Positions 8,874-17,785 are shown, counted from the first letter of the stretch. The stretch: DNA of 64,000 nucleotides from an uncultured Anaerotruncus sp. (GCA_944385965.1 CALWZG010000030.1:1-64000), one strand, 5' to 3'. The notes: generated by a model from the letters alone, not told the origin. Numbers and translations: made by a program.

Positions 8874-8920
8874 GGGCCGCGCCCGCGCTGTAACCCAAAC
8901 AGCGCAGGCGCGGCCTTTCT
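8874..8920. terminator. GC-rich terminator between dctM and the convergent regulator
   Basis: GGCCGCGCCCGCGCTGT (from 8875) pairs with ACAGCGCAGGCGCGGCC (to about 8914) with one mismatch, followed by TTTCT. Positioned between convergent genes, so probably bidirectional. Confidence 0.75.
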
Positions 8921-8955
8921 GATGGAAAAATTCTTTTTTAGAGGATGGGCCTATC

Positions 8956-10167
8956 CTACATCACAATGGAGTTGGTGCGGGAGGTGTCCTGGCTGCGGAG
9001 CTTCTGCCGAATATCCAAAAGGTAGATGGCCAGCACCTTATCCAAATCGTACATATCCAGCCCACAGGTCTCATAAATGCGGTGGAAGCGGTAAACCAAG
9101 GTGCTTTTATGGATATGGAGAGCCCGAGCGGTTTGGGCGAAATTGAACCGCTGCTGAAACCAGTGTTCAATCGTCTGAAAGACCTCCTGGTTTTTTTTCA
9201 AGCCCTTAATCTGGCCGAACAGCTGGGAGAAAACCTCATTGTAAATTTCTTCCGGCAGCTTGTCCGCCAGCTTTTCGAAAATTACATCCCCGCTGTACAG
9301 ACAGGGGGTACTGCGGATACCCGCCCGAAGACTTTTGATGGCAAAGCAGGCGTCCTCATAGGAAAGACGCAGAGCCTGCAAAGATTGAGAAAAAGAGCCA
9401 ATACCAATGTACACATGGATACCAGCGTCAGCGCACTCCTTGCTGACGCAAAGGCATTTCTGCTGAAGGGTTTCCAAATACTGCTGTTCGCTCATATTGC
9501 TGTCCTTGAAGGCAAAGACCACACAATCTATGTGATTTTGCGGGCAGATAAAATCCTGAGGATGGGTAAAATTCCGTGTCAGACACTCCAAAATTTGTTT
9601 TTGGTGAGTTCCATCGGAGGGGTCAGCGTGAGGGTCCCCTTTTTCCTCCAGCTTGATGGCAATGCGTACCGCTTTCAAATCGGTGCCAAACTCATAAGCG
9701 CTTTCATAGATGGAGGACTCGTCACAGGTGCGGGAATCGTATGTAATGATTTCCCTAAGGAGATTTTTCTTTTGATAATCAATCCGGGTTGTGGAACGCT
9801 GGCGCTTCTCGAAATCCAGGAAAATTTGAGCCAGCTGCTGAATCAGCAGAGCGTATTGAGAGATTTCGTGAGGGGTGCCTGTGATGCCGATGGTTCCGAT
9901 GACAATGGAGTCAATGATGATGGGAATGGTGATTCCCGGTTTGGTACCAGCCAGCTTGCAGGCGGCGGAAGCGTCGTGATAGATTTTATGAGCGCTTCGA
10001 ATCACCTCCAGGGAAGCCTCATGGAGAGAATCCACCCGGCTGGTGTCATTGGAAGCAATTACATAACCGTCCACACCTGTAATCAGTACATTATGGCCAA
10101 TGGTAAGGCTGGCTGACTGCACCAATTTTTCACAGAGCTTTCTATCCAATAAATCCGAGTCAAACAT
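8956..10167 (-). CDS. CdaR/PucR-type transcriptional regulator (sugar-diacid regulator family)
   Basis: 403-aa cytoplasmic regulator. The N-terminus (about 1-130) is a diacid-recognition domain with NVLITGVDGYVIASND and GTKPGITIPIIID; a GGDEF-like middle domain follows; the C-terminus is a PucR/HTH_30 helix-turn-helix with NFAQTARALHIHKSTLVYR. AAAGGAG precedes the ATG. Family members sense glycerate, glucarate or other small hydroxy-acids and usually activate neighbours. It sits between the TRAP operon, which it faces, and the eut operon, from which it diverges, so it could control either or both. Confidence 0.88.
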   Translation of the reverse strand: MFDSDLLDRKLCEKLVQSASLTIGHNVLITGVDGYVIASNDTSRVDSLHEASLEVIRSAHKIYHDASAACKLAGTKPGITIPIIIDSIVIGTIGITGTPHEISQYALLIQQLAQIFLDFEKRQRSTTRIDYQKKNLLREIITYDSRTCDESSIYESAYEFGTDLKAVRIAIKLEEKGDPHADPSDGTHQKQILECLTRNFTHPQDFICPQNHIDCVVFAFKDSNMSEQQYLETLQQKCLCVSKECADAGIHVYIGIGSFSQSLQALRLSYEDACFAIKSLRAGIRSTPCLYSGDVIFEKLADKLPEEIYNEVFSQLFGQIKGLKKNQEVFQTIEHWFQQRFNFAQTARALHIHKSTLVYRFHRIYETCGLDMYDLDKVLAIYLLDIRQKLRSQDTSRTNSIVM

Positions 10168-10249
10168 GAAAGCGTTTCTCCTTTCCCCAGGGGATATCCG
10201 TGGTTTGGGCCGGTTGTAAGGACAGCCCTTAGGGCCTTAATTGTTTTTT

Positions 10250-10278
10250 ATTATAACACAGAACAATTATAGATTCAA
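10250..10278 (-). promoter_or_regulatory. Sigma-A promoter of the CdaR-type regulator
   Basis: On the minus strand: -35 TTGAAT (10273-10278), 17-bp spacer, -10 TATAAT (10250-10255). Hexamers and spacing are identical to the promoter at 3761-3789. Confidence 0.8.
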
Positions 10279-10283
10279 ATGGA

Positions 10284-10308
10284 CCAAAATAATTGGGGTA
10301 TAACCAAT
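10284..10308. promoter_or_regulatory. Candidate operator with three CCAA/TTGG half-sites
   Basis: CCAAAATAATTGG (10284-10296) is near-palindromic, and its TTGG half also forms ATTGG-N7-CCAAT with 10304-10308. It lies between the regulator promoter and eutS, upstream of a weak TATAAC (10299-10304). This is a reasonable site for the CdaR-type protein or another activator of the eut operon. Confidence 0.4.
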
Positions 10309-10345
10309 AAAATCTGTAAATTTTTCGAGAAAGAAGGTGGCTGGG

Positions 10346-10696
10346 TTGATAGAATTGGACGAGAAGAAACGGATTATTCAGGAATTTGTACCAGGCAAGC
10401 AGGTCACCTTATGTCATGTAATTGCCAGCCCTGAGGACACCCTTTACGCCAAACTGGGATTGATAGACGGGCGGGGGGCCATTGGTATTATGACCATCAC
10501 CCCCAGTGAGGCGGCTATGATTGGCGCCGATGTGGCGGTAAAGTCAGCCTCGGTAGAGATTGGCTTTGTGGACCGGTTCAACGGTTCCCTGGTGATTACC
10601 GGGGAAGTGGCGGCGGTGGAGGAAGCTCTGACAGCTGTTATGCAGGTACTGTGCGATATGATGGGCTTCAGCCCGGCCCCCATCACCAAGACCTGA
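10346..10696 (+). CDS. eutS: Ethanolamine microcompartment shell protein EutS
   Basis: Single BMC-domain shell protein of the bent-hexamer EutS/PduU type. The sequence from RIIQEFVPGKQVTLCHVIA through GAIGIMTITPSEAAMIGADVA and VGFVDRFNG-like segments matches the EutS family closely. The TTG at 10346 is chosen because AAGGTGG (10335-10341) lies just upstream; the alternative GTG at 10337 overlaps that site. This gives 116 aa against about 111 in E. coli (from memory). It opens an operon of eut genes in which gaps are short and all genes share one strand. Confidence 0.93.
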   Translation: MIELDEKKRIIQEFVPGKQVTLCHVIASPEDTLYAKLGLIDGRGAIGIMTITPSEAAMIGADVAVKSASVEIGFVDRFNGSLVITGEVAAVEEALTAVMQVLCDMMGFSPAPITKT

Positions 10697-10709
10697 GGGA
10701 GTAGGGACG

Positions 10710-11201
10710 ATGGAGAACAGAGAAAAAAAGAGGATTATGCTGGTAGGCCGTTCCAGCGCAGGAAAAACAACCCTGTGCCAGCGAATGGAGGGCAGAGACC
10801 TGAGCTACCACAAAACCCAAACTGTACAGATTATCAACCAGACCATGATTGACACGCCGGGGGAATACCTGGAACGGAGGAATTTCCGAGGGGCGCTGAT
10901 GGTCACCTCGGTGGAAGCGGACTATGTGGTTTTTGTCCAAGCGGCCACAGAGGATGGGACCATGTTCCCTCCCTCTTATAACAGCCAGTTCGCCAAGCCG
11001 GTGCTGGGAGTGGTGACCAAAAGCGACATCGCCCAACCTCAGCAGATTGAGAAGGCGAAAAAGTATCTGAGCATGGCCGGCGCCCAAAGGGTATTTGTCA
11101 CCAGCAGCGTTACCGGGGAGGGAATCGGGCCGCTGATGGCTTACCTGGGATATGAGGAACCGAAAGAAACCGGTGGGGAACCAACCGGAGAGGATAGATG
11201 A
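10710..11201 (+). CDS. eutP: EutP/PduV-family GTPase-like protein
   Basis: 163-aa P-loop protein with Walker A GRSSAGKTT (about residues 12-20), switch/Walker B DTPGEY and the G4-like TKSD. EutP-family proteins are linked to microcompartments and E. coli EutP has been reported to act as an acetate kinase; PduV is linked to compartment movement. ATG follows GGGAG, 13 bp after eutS. It ends in an ATGA context that opens a short unrelated frame. Confidence 0.9.
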   Translation: MENREKKRIMLVGRSSAGKTTLCQRMEGRDLSYHKTQTVQIINQTMIDTPGEYLERRNFRGALMVTSVEADYVVFVQAATEDGTMFPPSYNSQFAKPVLGVVTKSDIAQPQQIEKAKKYLSMAGAQRVFVTSSVTGEGIGPLMAYLGYEEPKETGGEPTGEDR

Positions 11202-11270
11202 GGGACGGGCTGAAAACCCTGACCCTGCATTTTGAAGCTGAGCCCTTGAGCAAAAAGGACTGGCAAAGGG

Positions 11271-12716
11271 ATGGGAGGGAGCGTTACGCACGAGGAGATA
11301 CTCAGCGTGGGGGTGGATATAGGAACTTCCACCACCCAGCTGATATTCAGCAGATTGACCATTGAGAACCGGGCCAGCAGTTACGCAGCGCCCCGCATCC
11401 AAATTGTGAAAAAAGAAGTGGTACACCGCAGCCAGATTTATTTTACCCCCCTGCGCTCCAGTACAGAGATAGACGCGGAGGCGGTGAAAAAAATTCTCCA
11501 AAAGGAATACGCCTCGGCGGGGATACAGCCAAAGGATGTAAAAACCGGGGCGGTCATCATCACCGGGGAGACCGCCCGCAAACAGAACGCCAACCAGGTA
11601 TTGGAGGCCCTGGCCAGTCTGGCAGGGGATTTTGTGGTAGCCACAGCCGGGCCGGATTTGGAGTCGGTGCTGTCCGCCCGGGGAGCGGGTACCGACCAGC
11701 TTTCCCAGGACCAGCGGCTGACCATGGCCAACCTGGACGTGGGCGGCGGCACTACCAATATCGGGGTTTTTGAGAAAGGCAAGCTGACAGGGGTCTGCTG
11801 TTTGGATATTGGAGGCAGGCTGATTCGGGTGGAGAACGGACGGATTGCCTATGTGTACCACAAAATCCAGAAGCTGGCCCAGTCCCATGGAATCCAATTG
11901 GGGGTGGGGGACAGGGCGGACCCGGAACTTCTGGGCCGGGTGTGCGGCCTGATGGCGGACCAGCTGGCCCAAGCCCTCCATTGCCGGCAGGCGGACGGAT
12001 TTCACAGGGCGCTGTACACCAATGACGGAAAGTCCCTGCCTGAGAACCCTCCTATCCAGGGGATTACCTATTCAGGAGGGGTGGCGGACTGCATCTACAA
12101 CAAAATGGAAGGGGACCCCTTCCGTTATGGGGATGTGGGGGTGCTGCTGGGGCAGGCCATCCGTGAGAACAAGGACTTGGCAAAGCTGCGGCTGTTCCAT
12201 CCGGCGGAAACCATCCGGGCCACTGTGGTGGGGGCAGGTACCCATACCACCGAGGTCAGCGGAAGTACTATCCACTATGTAAACGGTCGCTTGCCGGTGA
12301 AAAACGTGCCGGTCCTCAAGGTATCCCAGGAGGATGAGGCGTCCCTGGAGACCCTGCGGGAGGCAATCCGGCGGCAGCTGCCCCTCTATCAGCCGGAAGG
12401 GCGGGCGGAACAAATCGCCCTGGCCTTCAGCGGCAAGGGATATACCCGCTTCGCCCAGATACAAGGATTGGCGGCGGCTATTACCGAGGGGATGGGGGAG
12501 GTTATCCACAGCGGCTATCCCCTGATTGTGGTGGTGGAGGCCGACATTGGCAAGGTATTGGGCAACGCCATCAATCTGCTGTTGGATTTCAAAAAAGATG
12601 TGATTTGCATTGACGGAATCAGAACCCAAGCGGGGGACTATGTGGACATCGGGGAACCGGTGGCGGAAGGCCATGTGGTGCCAGTGGTGGTAAAGACCCT
12701 GATTTTCAACTCCTAA
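11271..12716 (+). CDS. eutA: Ethanolamine ammonia-lyase reactivating factor EutA
   Basis: 481-aa actin/Hsp70-fold ATPase that exchanges damaged cobalamin bound to EutBC. Phosphate-1 loop VGVDIGTSTTQLIFSRL is at the N-terminus, phosphate-2 NLDVGGGTTNIGVFEKG near residues 155-171, and VIITGETARKQNA and SGGVADCIY are further family blocks. Start ATG 11271 has AAAGGAC about 10 bp upstream; an in-frame stop at 11247 excludes a longer form. The C-terminal AGDYVDIGEP and VVPVVVKTLIF segments match other EutA proteins. It precedes eutB by 23 bp. Confidence 0.95.
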   Translation: MGGSVTHEEILSVGVDIGTSTTQLIFSRLTIENRASSYAAPRIQIVKKEVVHRSQIYFTPLRSSTEIDAEAVKKILQKEYASAGIQPKDVKTGAVIITGETARKQNANQVLEALASLAGDFVVATAGPDLESVLSARGAGTDQLSQDQRLTMANLDVGGGTTNIGVFEKGKLTGVCCLDIGGRLIRVENGRIAYVYHKIQKLAQSHGIQLGVGDRADPELLGRVCGLMADQLAQALHCRQADGFHRALYTNDGKSLPENPPIQGITYSGGVADCIYNKMEGDPFRYGDVGVLLGQAIRENKDLAKLRLFHPAETIRATVVGAGTHTTEVSGSTIHYVNGRLPVKNVPVLKVSQEDEASLETLREAIRRQLPLYQPEGRAEQIALAFSGKGYTRFAQIQGLAAAITEGMGEVIHSGYPLIVVVEADIGKVLGNAINLLLDFKKDVICIDGIRTQAGDYVDIGEPVAEGHVVPVVVKTLIFNS

Positions 12717-12739
12717 TAAGCAGGAAGAGGTGAAACGAT

Positions 12740-14110
12740 GTGATCCTGAAAACAAAGCTGTTTGGCCATGTGTACGAATTTAAAAGTATCCGGGAGGTAA
12801 TGGCCAAGGCAAACGAGGAAAAGTCCGGGGATAAGCTGGCGGGCATCGCGGCGGAGTCGGCGGAGGAGAGAGTGGCGGCCAAGGTGGTTCTGGCCAATCT
12901 AACTCTGAACGACCTGCGCAATTCCCCGGCGGTACCCTACGAGGAGGATGAGGTAACCCGGATTATTCAAGACGATGTAAATGAGACCATCTTCCGGGAA
13001 TTCCAGAACATGACAGTGGCGGAGTTCCGGGAATGGCTGCTGGACAGCAATACCACCAGCGAAATGATTCGGCGGGCCTCCCGGGGGATTACCTCGGAAA
13101 TCGTGGCGGGTGTGTGCAAGCTGATGAGCAACCTGGACCTGATTTGCGGGGCCAAAAAGATTCAGGTGACCGCCCACTGCAACACCACCATTGGACTGCC
13201 GGGGACCTTTTCCTCCCGGCTCCAGCCCAACCACACCACCGACGACCCCAAGGGGATTCTGGCCTCCGCCATGGAAGGGTTTTCCTACGGCTGCGGGGAC
13301 GCGGTGCTGGGGCTAAACCCGGTGGATGACTCGGTGGAGTCGGTGGCCCGGATTCTCAAGATGTTTGATGAGTTTAAGAATAAGTGGGAGATTCCCACCC
13401 AGATTTGTGTTTTGGCCCACGTGACCACCCAAATCGCCGCAGCCGAAAAGATGGGGGCGCCTTTGGATTTGGTGTTCCAGTCCATAGCTGGCAGCCAGAT
13501 GGGCAACGAGGCCTTCGGGCTCACCGGGGAGATGCTGGCGGAAGGCCGGGCGGCCGTCCTGAGCCGGGGCACCAGCACCGGCCCAAATGTGATGTATTTT
13601 GAGACCGGACAAGGCTCGGAGCTTTCCTCCGAGGCCCACAACGGCTGGGACCAGGTGACTATGGAGGCCCGGTGCTATGGCTTTGCCAAGCGGTACCAGC
13701 CCTTCCTGGTGAATACGGTGGTTGGGTTTATCGGGCCGGAATACCTGTACGATTCCAAACAGGTGACCCGGGCGGGGCTGGAGGACCATTTCATGGGCAA
13801 GCTCACCGGGGTGCCCATGGGCTGTGACGCCTGCTATACCAACCATATGAAAACCGACCAGAACGATATTGAGAATCTGGCCACCCTGTTGGTAGCGGCG
13901 GGATGCACCTATCTGATGTCCATACCGGAAGGGGACGACTGTATGCTGATGTACCAATGCACCGGCTACCACGAGATTCCTACCCTGCGGGAGCTGTTTG
14001 GGCTGCGTCCCATCCCTGAGTTTGACCGCTGGCTGGAAAAGATGGGCTTCTCAGAAAACGGGAAATTGACCTCTAAAGCGGGCGACGCCTCCGTCTTTTT
14101 GTCAAGGTAG
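12740..14110 (+). CDS. eutB: Ethanolamine ammonia-lyase large subunit EutB
   Basis: 456-aa catalytic subunit; with EutC it converts ethanolamine to acetaldehyde and ammonia using adenosylcobalamin. The TIM-barrel signature blocks are present: VTAHCNTTIGLPGTFSSRLQ, GLNPVDDSVESV, VLAHVTTQIAAAEKMGAPLD, SQMGNEAFGLTGEML and the C-terminal DCMLMYQCTGYHEIPTLREL. Start is GTG 12740 with AAGAGGTG upstream. Length matches E. coli EutB (453 aa, from memory). It lies between its reactivase gene and eutC. Confidence 0.97.
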   Translation: MILKTKLFGHVYEFKSIREVMAKANEEKSGDKLAGIAAESAEERVAAKVVLANLTLNDLRNSPAVPYEEDEVTRIIQDDVNETIFREFQNMTVAEFREWLLDSNTTSEMIRRASRGITSEIVAGVCKLMSNLDLICGAKKIQVTAHCNTTIGLPGTFSSRLQPNHTTDDPKGILASAMEGFSYGCGDAVLGLNPVDDSVESVARILKMFDEFKNKWEIPTQICVLAHVTTQIAAAEKMGAPLDLVFQSIAGSQMGNEAFGLTGEMLAEGRAAVLSRGTSTGPNVMYFETGQGSELSSEAHNGWDQVTMEARCYGFAKRYQPFLVNTVVGFIGPEYLYDSKQVTRAGLEDHFMGKLTGVPMGCDACYTNHMKTDQNDIENLATLLVAAGCTYLMSIPEGDDCMLMYQCTGYHEIPTLRELFGLRPIPEFDRWLEKMGFSENGKLTSKAGDASVFLSR

Positions 14111-14122
14111 GGGGGATGTGAA

Positions 14123-15022
14123 ATGATGGATAAAGAGATGTTGACACAGATTATCCAGCAGGTGGTGGCTGAACTGGTCCAGGAGGGCCAATCCAAAGCC
14201 CCTGGGGGGCCGGCTCCCCAGAAGGAACCGGCCAGGACACAGCCTCCCCAGGAAGAGGAAGGCTGCCTGCCGGACATCACCGAAATTGACATCCGGGAGC
14301 AATATCTGGTGGAGCATCCAGAGCATGGGGAGGCCTACGCCGACCTGAAACGGAACGCCCCCTGCCGGTTGGGCATCGGCAAGGCGGGGACCCGTTACAA
14401 GACCTTGCCCCAGCTGGAATTTCGGGCGGCCCACTCGGCGGCTCAGGACGCTGTGTTCAGCGACGTGGGGGACGATGTGATTGAGGGCCAGGGACTGTTT
14501 ATTGTGAAGTCCCAGTGCGACAGCAAGGACACCTATCTGACACGGCCGGATTTGGGGCGCAAGCTGAGCCGGGAAGGGGCCCAGACTGTCCGGGAACGCT
14601 GCAAGAAAAATCCCACCGTGCAGATTTTTGTATCCGATGGCCTGTCCTCAGCGGCGGTGACCGCCAATATCCCTGACCTGCTGCCCTCCCTGCTGCAAGG
14701 GCTGCAAAACCACAGGATTGAGGTGGGAACCCCCTTCTTTGTGCGGTATGGCCGGGTGGGGGTGATGGACGAGGTTTCCGAGATTACCGGGGCGGAGGTC
14801 ACCTGCGTGCTGATTGGAGAGCGGCCGGGCTTGATTACCGCCGAATCCATGTCCGCTTATATCGCCTACCGGGCCACGGTGGGAATGCCAGAGGCCCGGC
14901 GGACGGTGGTTTCCAATATCCACCGGAATGGAACCAATCCGGCGGAAGCGGGGGCCCATATCGCCGACGTGATAGGGCTGGTGCTGGAGAAAAAGGCCAG
15001 CGGAACAGACCTGAAGCTGTAA
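14123..15022 (+). CDS. eutC: Ethanolamine ammonia-lyase small subunit EutC
   Basis: 299-aa cobalamin-binding subunit. The N-terminal 20 residues (MMDKEMLTQIIQQVVAELVQ) form an amphipathic helix followed by a Pro/Gly-rich linker, the usual form of a microcompartment encapsulation peptide. The body holds GIGKAGTRYKT, QIFVSDGLSSAAVTANIP, VLIGERPGLITAESMSAY and SNIHRNGTNPAEAG, all characteristic of EutC. It starts 12 bp after eutB. Confidence 0.96.
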   Translation: MMDKEMLTQIIQQVVAELVQEGQSKAPGGPAPQKEPARTQPPQEEEGCLPDITEIDIREQYLVEHPEHGEAYADLKRNAPCRLGIGKAGTRYKTLPQLEFRAAHSAAQDAVFSDVGDDVIEGQGLFIVKSQCDSKDTYLTRPDLGRKLSREGAQTVRERCKKNPTVQIFVSDGLSSAAVTANIPDLLPSLLQGLQNHRIEVGTPFFVRYGRVGVMDEVSEITGAEVTCVLIGERPGLITAESMSAYIAYRATVGMPEARRTVVSNIHRNGTNPAEAGAHIADVIGLVLEKKASGTDLKL

Positions 15023-15043
15023 GGACAGGAGGAAGCTTGGCTT

Positions 15044-15715
15044 ATGAAAGGAGACTTGATTCAAGCGAAGGTGTTGTCCACCAAGCTGATTCCAAATGTG
15101 GCCCCGGACCTGGCCGAGAGGCTGGGGCTGCGGCCGGAGGAGCGCTCGCTGGCCCTGATTACGGCGGACAGCGATGACGTGACCTATACCGCCCTGGATG
15201 AGGCCACCAAAAAGGCGGTCTGCCGGGTGGTTTACGCCAAGAGCTGCTACGCCGGGGCGGGGAACGCCACCACACGGCTGGCAGGGGAGATTATAGGGAT
15301 TCTGGCGGCCCCCAACCCAGCGGAAGCCAAAGCGGGACTGGACGCCTGTGTGGATATGATTGAGCATGTGTGCCATTTTGTTTCCGCCAATGAGGAGGAT
15401 GATGTGGTTTATTACGCCCATTGCATCTCCCGCACCGGTTCCTATCTGTCTGAGGGGGCGGGTATCCGGGAGGGAGAAGCCCTGGCCTATCTCATCGCTC
15501 CCCCTCTGGAAGCGGTGTATGGGTTGGATGCCGCTCTGAAAGCGGCGGATGTGCGGATGTGCGTGCTGTACGCGCCCCCCAGCGAGACCAACTTCGGCGG
15601 CGGGCTGCTGACCGGTAGCCAGGCGGCCTGCAAAGCGGCCTGCGAGGCTTTCGCCAAGGCGGTGGAGTTTGTGGCGGAGCATCCCACCGAGCAGGGGTCG
15701 GAGGACCTTTTGTGA
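15044..15715 (+). CDS. eutL: Shell protein EutL (tandem BMC trimer)
   Basis: 223-aa tandem-BMC shell protein forming trimers with a gated central pore, as in EutL. Conserved blocks include PNVAPDLAERLGL, AVCRVVYAKSCYAGAGNATTRLAGE, CHFVSANEEDDVVYYAHCISRTGSYLS and PPSETNFGGGLLTG. GGAGGAAG precedes ATG by about 10 bp. In EutL the pore is thought to pass large cofactors. Confidence 0.95.
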   Translation: MKGDLIQAKVLSTKLIPNVAPDLAERLGLRPEERSLALITADSDDVTYTALDEATKKAVCRVVYAKSCYAGAGNATTRLAGEIIGILAAPNPAEAKAGLDACVDMIEHVCHFVSANEEDDVVYYAHCISRTGSYLSEGAGIREGEALAYLIAPPLEAVYGLDAALKAADVRMCVLYAPPSETNFGGGLLTGSQAACKAACEAFAKAVEFVAEHPTEQGSEDLL

Positions 15716-15743
15716 GGTTGGCTGAGGACGGAGGTGGGCTGAA

Positions 15744-16271
15744 ATGAAAGCGTTGGGGATGATTGAGACCCAGGGCCTGGTGGCTTCCATAGAGGCCGCT
15801 GACGCCATGGTGAAGGCCGCCAATGTGGAGCTGTTCAGCAAAGAATGTGTAGGCGGCGGCCTGGTAACGGTGATGGTCCGGGGGGATGTGGGGGCGGTGA
15901 AAGCGGCCACCGACGCAGGAGCGGCGGCGGCCGAAAAGGTTGGGAGGCTGGTTTCGGTCCATGTAATTCCACGGCCCCATGAGGAAGTGGAATGGATTCT
16001 GGAACCGGTTCCCACTCAAAAAGCCCCCCAGAATCCGCCTCAGGAGGCAGCGCCTACTCCTCCCCCACCAAAGACAGGGGAGCCTGAACCAAAGAAAAAA
16101 GCCCCGGAGCCGCCGGAGGATGAGCTGGCGGGGATGTCAGTGGTCAAGCTGAGGGTTCTGGCCCGGGAGCTGGGGCTGACCAGCATGACCAGACGGGAAA
16201 TCCGGTTTGGGAAGAAGGAAGAATTGATAGAAGCCATTCGGCAGTTTCAAAAGCAAAGGATGAAAGAATAG
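15744..16271 (+). CDS. BMC-H shell protein with C-terminal SAP/Rho_N-like tail (EutK-like)
   Basis: 175 aa in three parts. Residues 1-90 form a canonical BMC domain nearly identical to the two EutM copies downstream ([40 protein letters not shown]). Residues about 92-130 are a Pro/Glu-rich linker. Residues about 133-175 ([32 protein letters not shown]) read as a helix-extended-helix of the SAP/Rho N-terminal type, a nucleic-acid-binding fold. E. coli EutK also carries a C-terminal nucleic-acid-type (winged-helix-like) domain, but with a different sequence. It may sit at the shell and bind RNA or DNA, or serve as a peptide docking tail. Confidence 0.85.
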   Translation: MKALGMIETQGLVASIEAADAMVKAANVELFSKECVGGGLVTVMVRGDVGAVKAATDAGAAAAEKVGRLVSVHVIPRPHEEVEWILEPVPTQKAPQNPPQEAAPTPPPPKTGEPEPKKKAPEPPEDELAGMSVVKLRVLARELGLTSMTRREIRFGKKEELIEAIRQFQKQRMKE

Positions 16272-16300
16272 AAGCAGCGCGGATAAAGGAGAGGTGAACC

Positions 16301-17785
16301 ATGCAGCTGTACGATAAGGACTTATTATCCATGCAGGAGGTCCGTGAACTGGTTGGAGCGGCCAAGAAAGCCCAGCAGGAGCTGGAAAAGATGACCCAGG
16401 AACAGGTGGACCACATTGTGCGGGCCATAGCGGACGCAGGGGTGCGCAACGCCTACCGTCTGGCCAAGATGGCCCATGAGGATACCGGCTTTGGCAAGGT
16501 GGAGGATAAGGTCATTAAAAATGTATTCGGAAGCCGGGGGGTGTACGAATACATCAAGGACATGAAAACCATCGGAGAGCTGGAACGGGACGATCTGCAC
16601 AAAACCCGGACCATCGCGGTTCCGGTAGGGGTCATCGCCGGACTGATTCCCTCCACCAACCCAACCTCCACCGCCCTGTATAAGGCGGAGATTGCCATTA
16701 AAGCGGGCAACGCCATTGTGTTTTCTCCCCATCCCACCGCCCTGCGTTGTATTATGGAGACGGTGAAGGTCATCCGGCAGGCCATCTCCGAGGCGGGTGG
16801 AAACGAGGATTTGGTTTCCTGCATCACCATCCCCACCATGGAGGCCACCGACAATCTGATGCGCCATCGGGATGTGGCGCTGATTCTGGCAACCGGCGGC
16901 TCCGCCATGGTGCGGGCGGCCTATTCCTCGGGAACCCCGGCCATCGGGGTGGGGCCAGGCAACGGACCGGCCTATCTGGAACGGACCTGCGACCTGCCTC
17001 TGGCGGTGAAGCGGATTTTGGATTCCAAAACCTTTGACTGGGGTACCATCTGCGCTTCCGAGCAGTCCATCATCTGCGATGAGGATATGGTGGAGACGGT
17101 GCGGGCCGAAATGGAAAAGCAGGGGGCCTATTTCCTGGACGATGAGGAGCGGGCCAAACTGGGCAAATTCATCCTGCGGGCCAACGGCACCATGAACCCG
17201 GAAATCGTTGGACGCAGCGTGGAGACCATCGCCAAACTGGCGGGCCTGGACCGGGTCCCCGCCACAGCACGGGTGCTGGTGGCCCGGGAAGACGGTGTGG
17301 GCCGGGGTCACCCCTATTCCAACGAGAAACTTGGGCCTATCCTGGCCTTCTACACCGGCAAGGATTACAAAGAGGTCTGCGACAAGGTTTGCATGATTCT
17401 CCGGTATGAGGGAGCCGGACATACCTTCTCCATGCATACCAAGGACGACCAGTTGGTGGATTACTTCGCTCGGCGGGTCCCCGCCTCCCGCATCATTGTG
17501 AACACCGCTTCCGCCTTAGGCGGTATCGGCGCCACCACAGCTTTGATGCCGGCGCTGACCCTGGGCTGTGGGGCGGTAGGCGGCTCCGCCACCAGTGAGA
17601 ATGTAGGCCCCATGCAGCTGCTGAATACCCGCAAGGTGGCCTATGGTCTGCGGGAGTTGGAGGACATCCGCCGGGAAGCGCCGGACTGCGGCGACGGCAT
17701 CTGCAAGCAGCCCTCGAAAATTGACATCAGCCAGACAGATTTGGAGGCCATTGTCCGTATGGTTATCAGCCAGATAAAAGGATAA
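16301..17785 (+). CDS. eutE: CoA-acylating acetaldehyde dehydrogenase EutE
   Basis: 494-aa aldehyde dehydrogenase converting acetaldehyde, NAD+ and CoA to acetyl-CoA and NADH inside the compartment. The catalytic Cys lies in DWGTICASEQSII, preceded by GNAIVFSPHPTA and the glycine block GVGPGNGPAYLERT. The first 35 residues (LSMQEVRELVGAAKKAQQEL) are an amphipathic targeting helix. GGAGAGG precedes ATG. The NADH made here has no alcohol dehydrogenase partner in the window, which makes the PduS/PduT-like genes downstream interesting. Confidence 0.96.
   Translation: MQLYDKDLLSMQEVRELVGAAKKAQQELEKMTQEQVDHIVRAIADAGVRNAYRLAKMAHEDTGFGKVEDKVIKNVFGSRGVYEYIKDMKTIGELERDDLHKTRTIAVPVGVIAGLIPSTNPTSTALYKAEIAIKAGNAIVFSPHPTALRCIMETVKVIRQAISEAGGNEDLVSCITIPTMEATDNLMRHRDVALILATGGSAMVRAAYSSGTPAIGVGPGNGPAYLERTCDLPLAVKRILDSKTFDWGTICASEQSIICDEDMVETVRAEMEKQGAYFLDDEERAKLGKFILRANGTMNPEIVGRSVETIAKLAGLDRVPATARVLVAREDGVGRGHPYSNEKLGPILAFYTGKDYKEVCDKVCMILRYEGAGHTFSMHTKDDQLVDYFARRVPASRIIVNTASALGGIGATTALMPALTLGCGAVGGSATSENVGPMQLLNTRKVAYGLRELEDIRREAPDCGDGICKQPSKIDISQTDLEAIVRMVISQIKG

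Noticed and set aside
10168-10345. EutV-type dual-hexaloop antiterminator hairpins before eutS
   Set aside because: No paired hexaloop hairpins or overlapping terminator can be drawn, and no eutV/eutW genes are nearby.
11198-11365. Short frame starting MRDGLKTLTLHF at the eutP stop (ATGA), overlapping eutA
   Set aside because: It runs out of frame into eutA for most of its length and matches nothing I know. The coupling signal is suggestive but not enough to call a gene.
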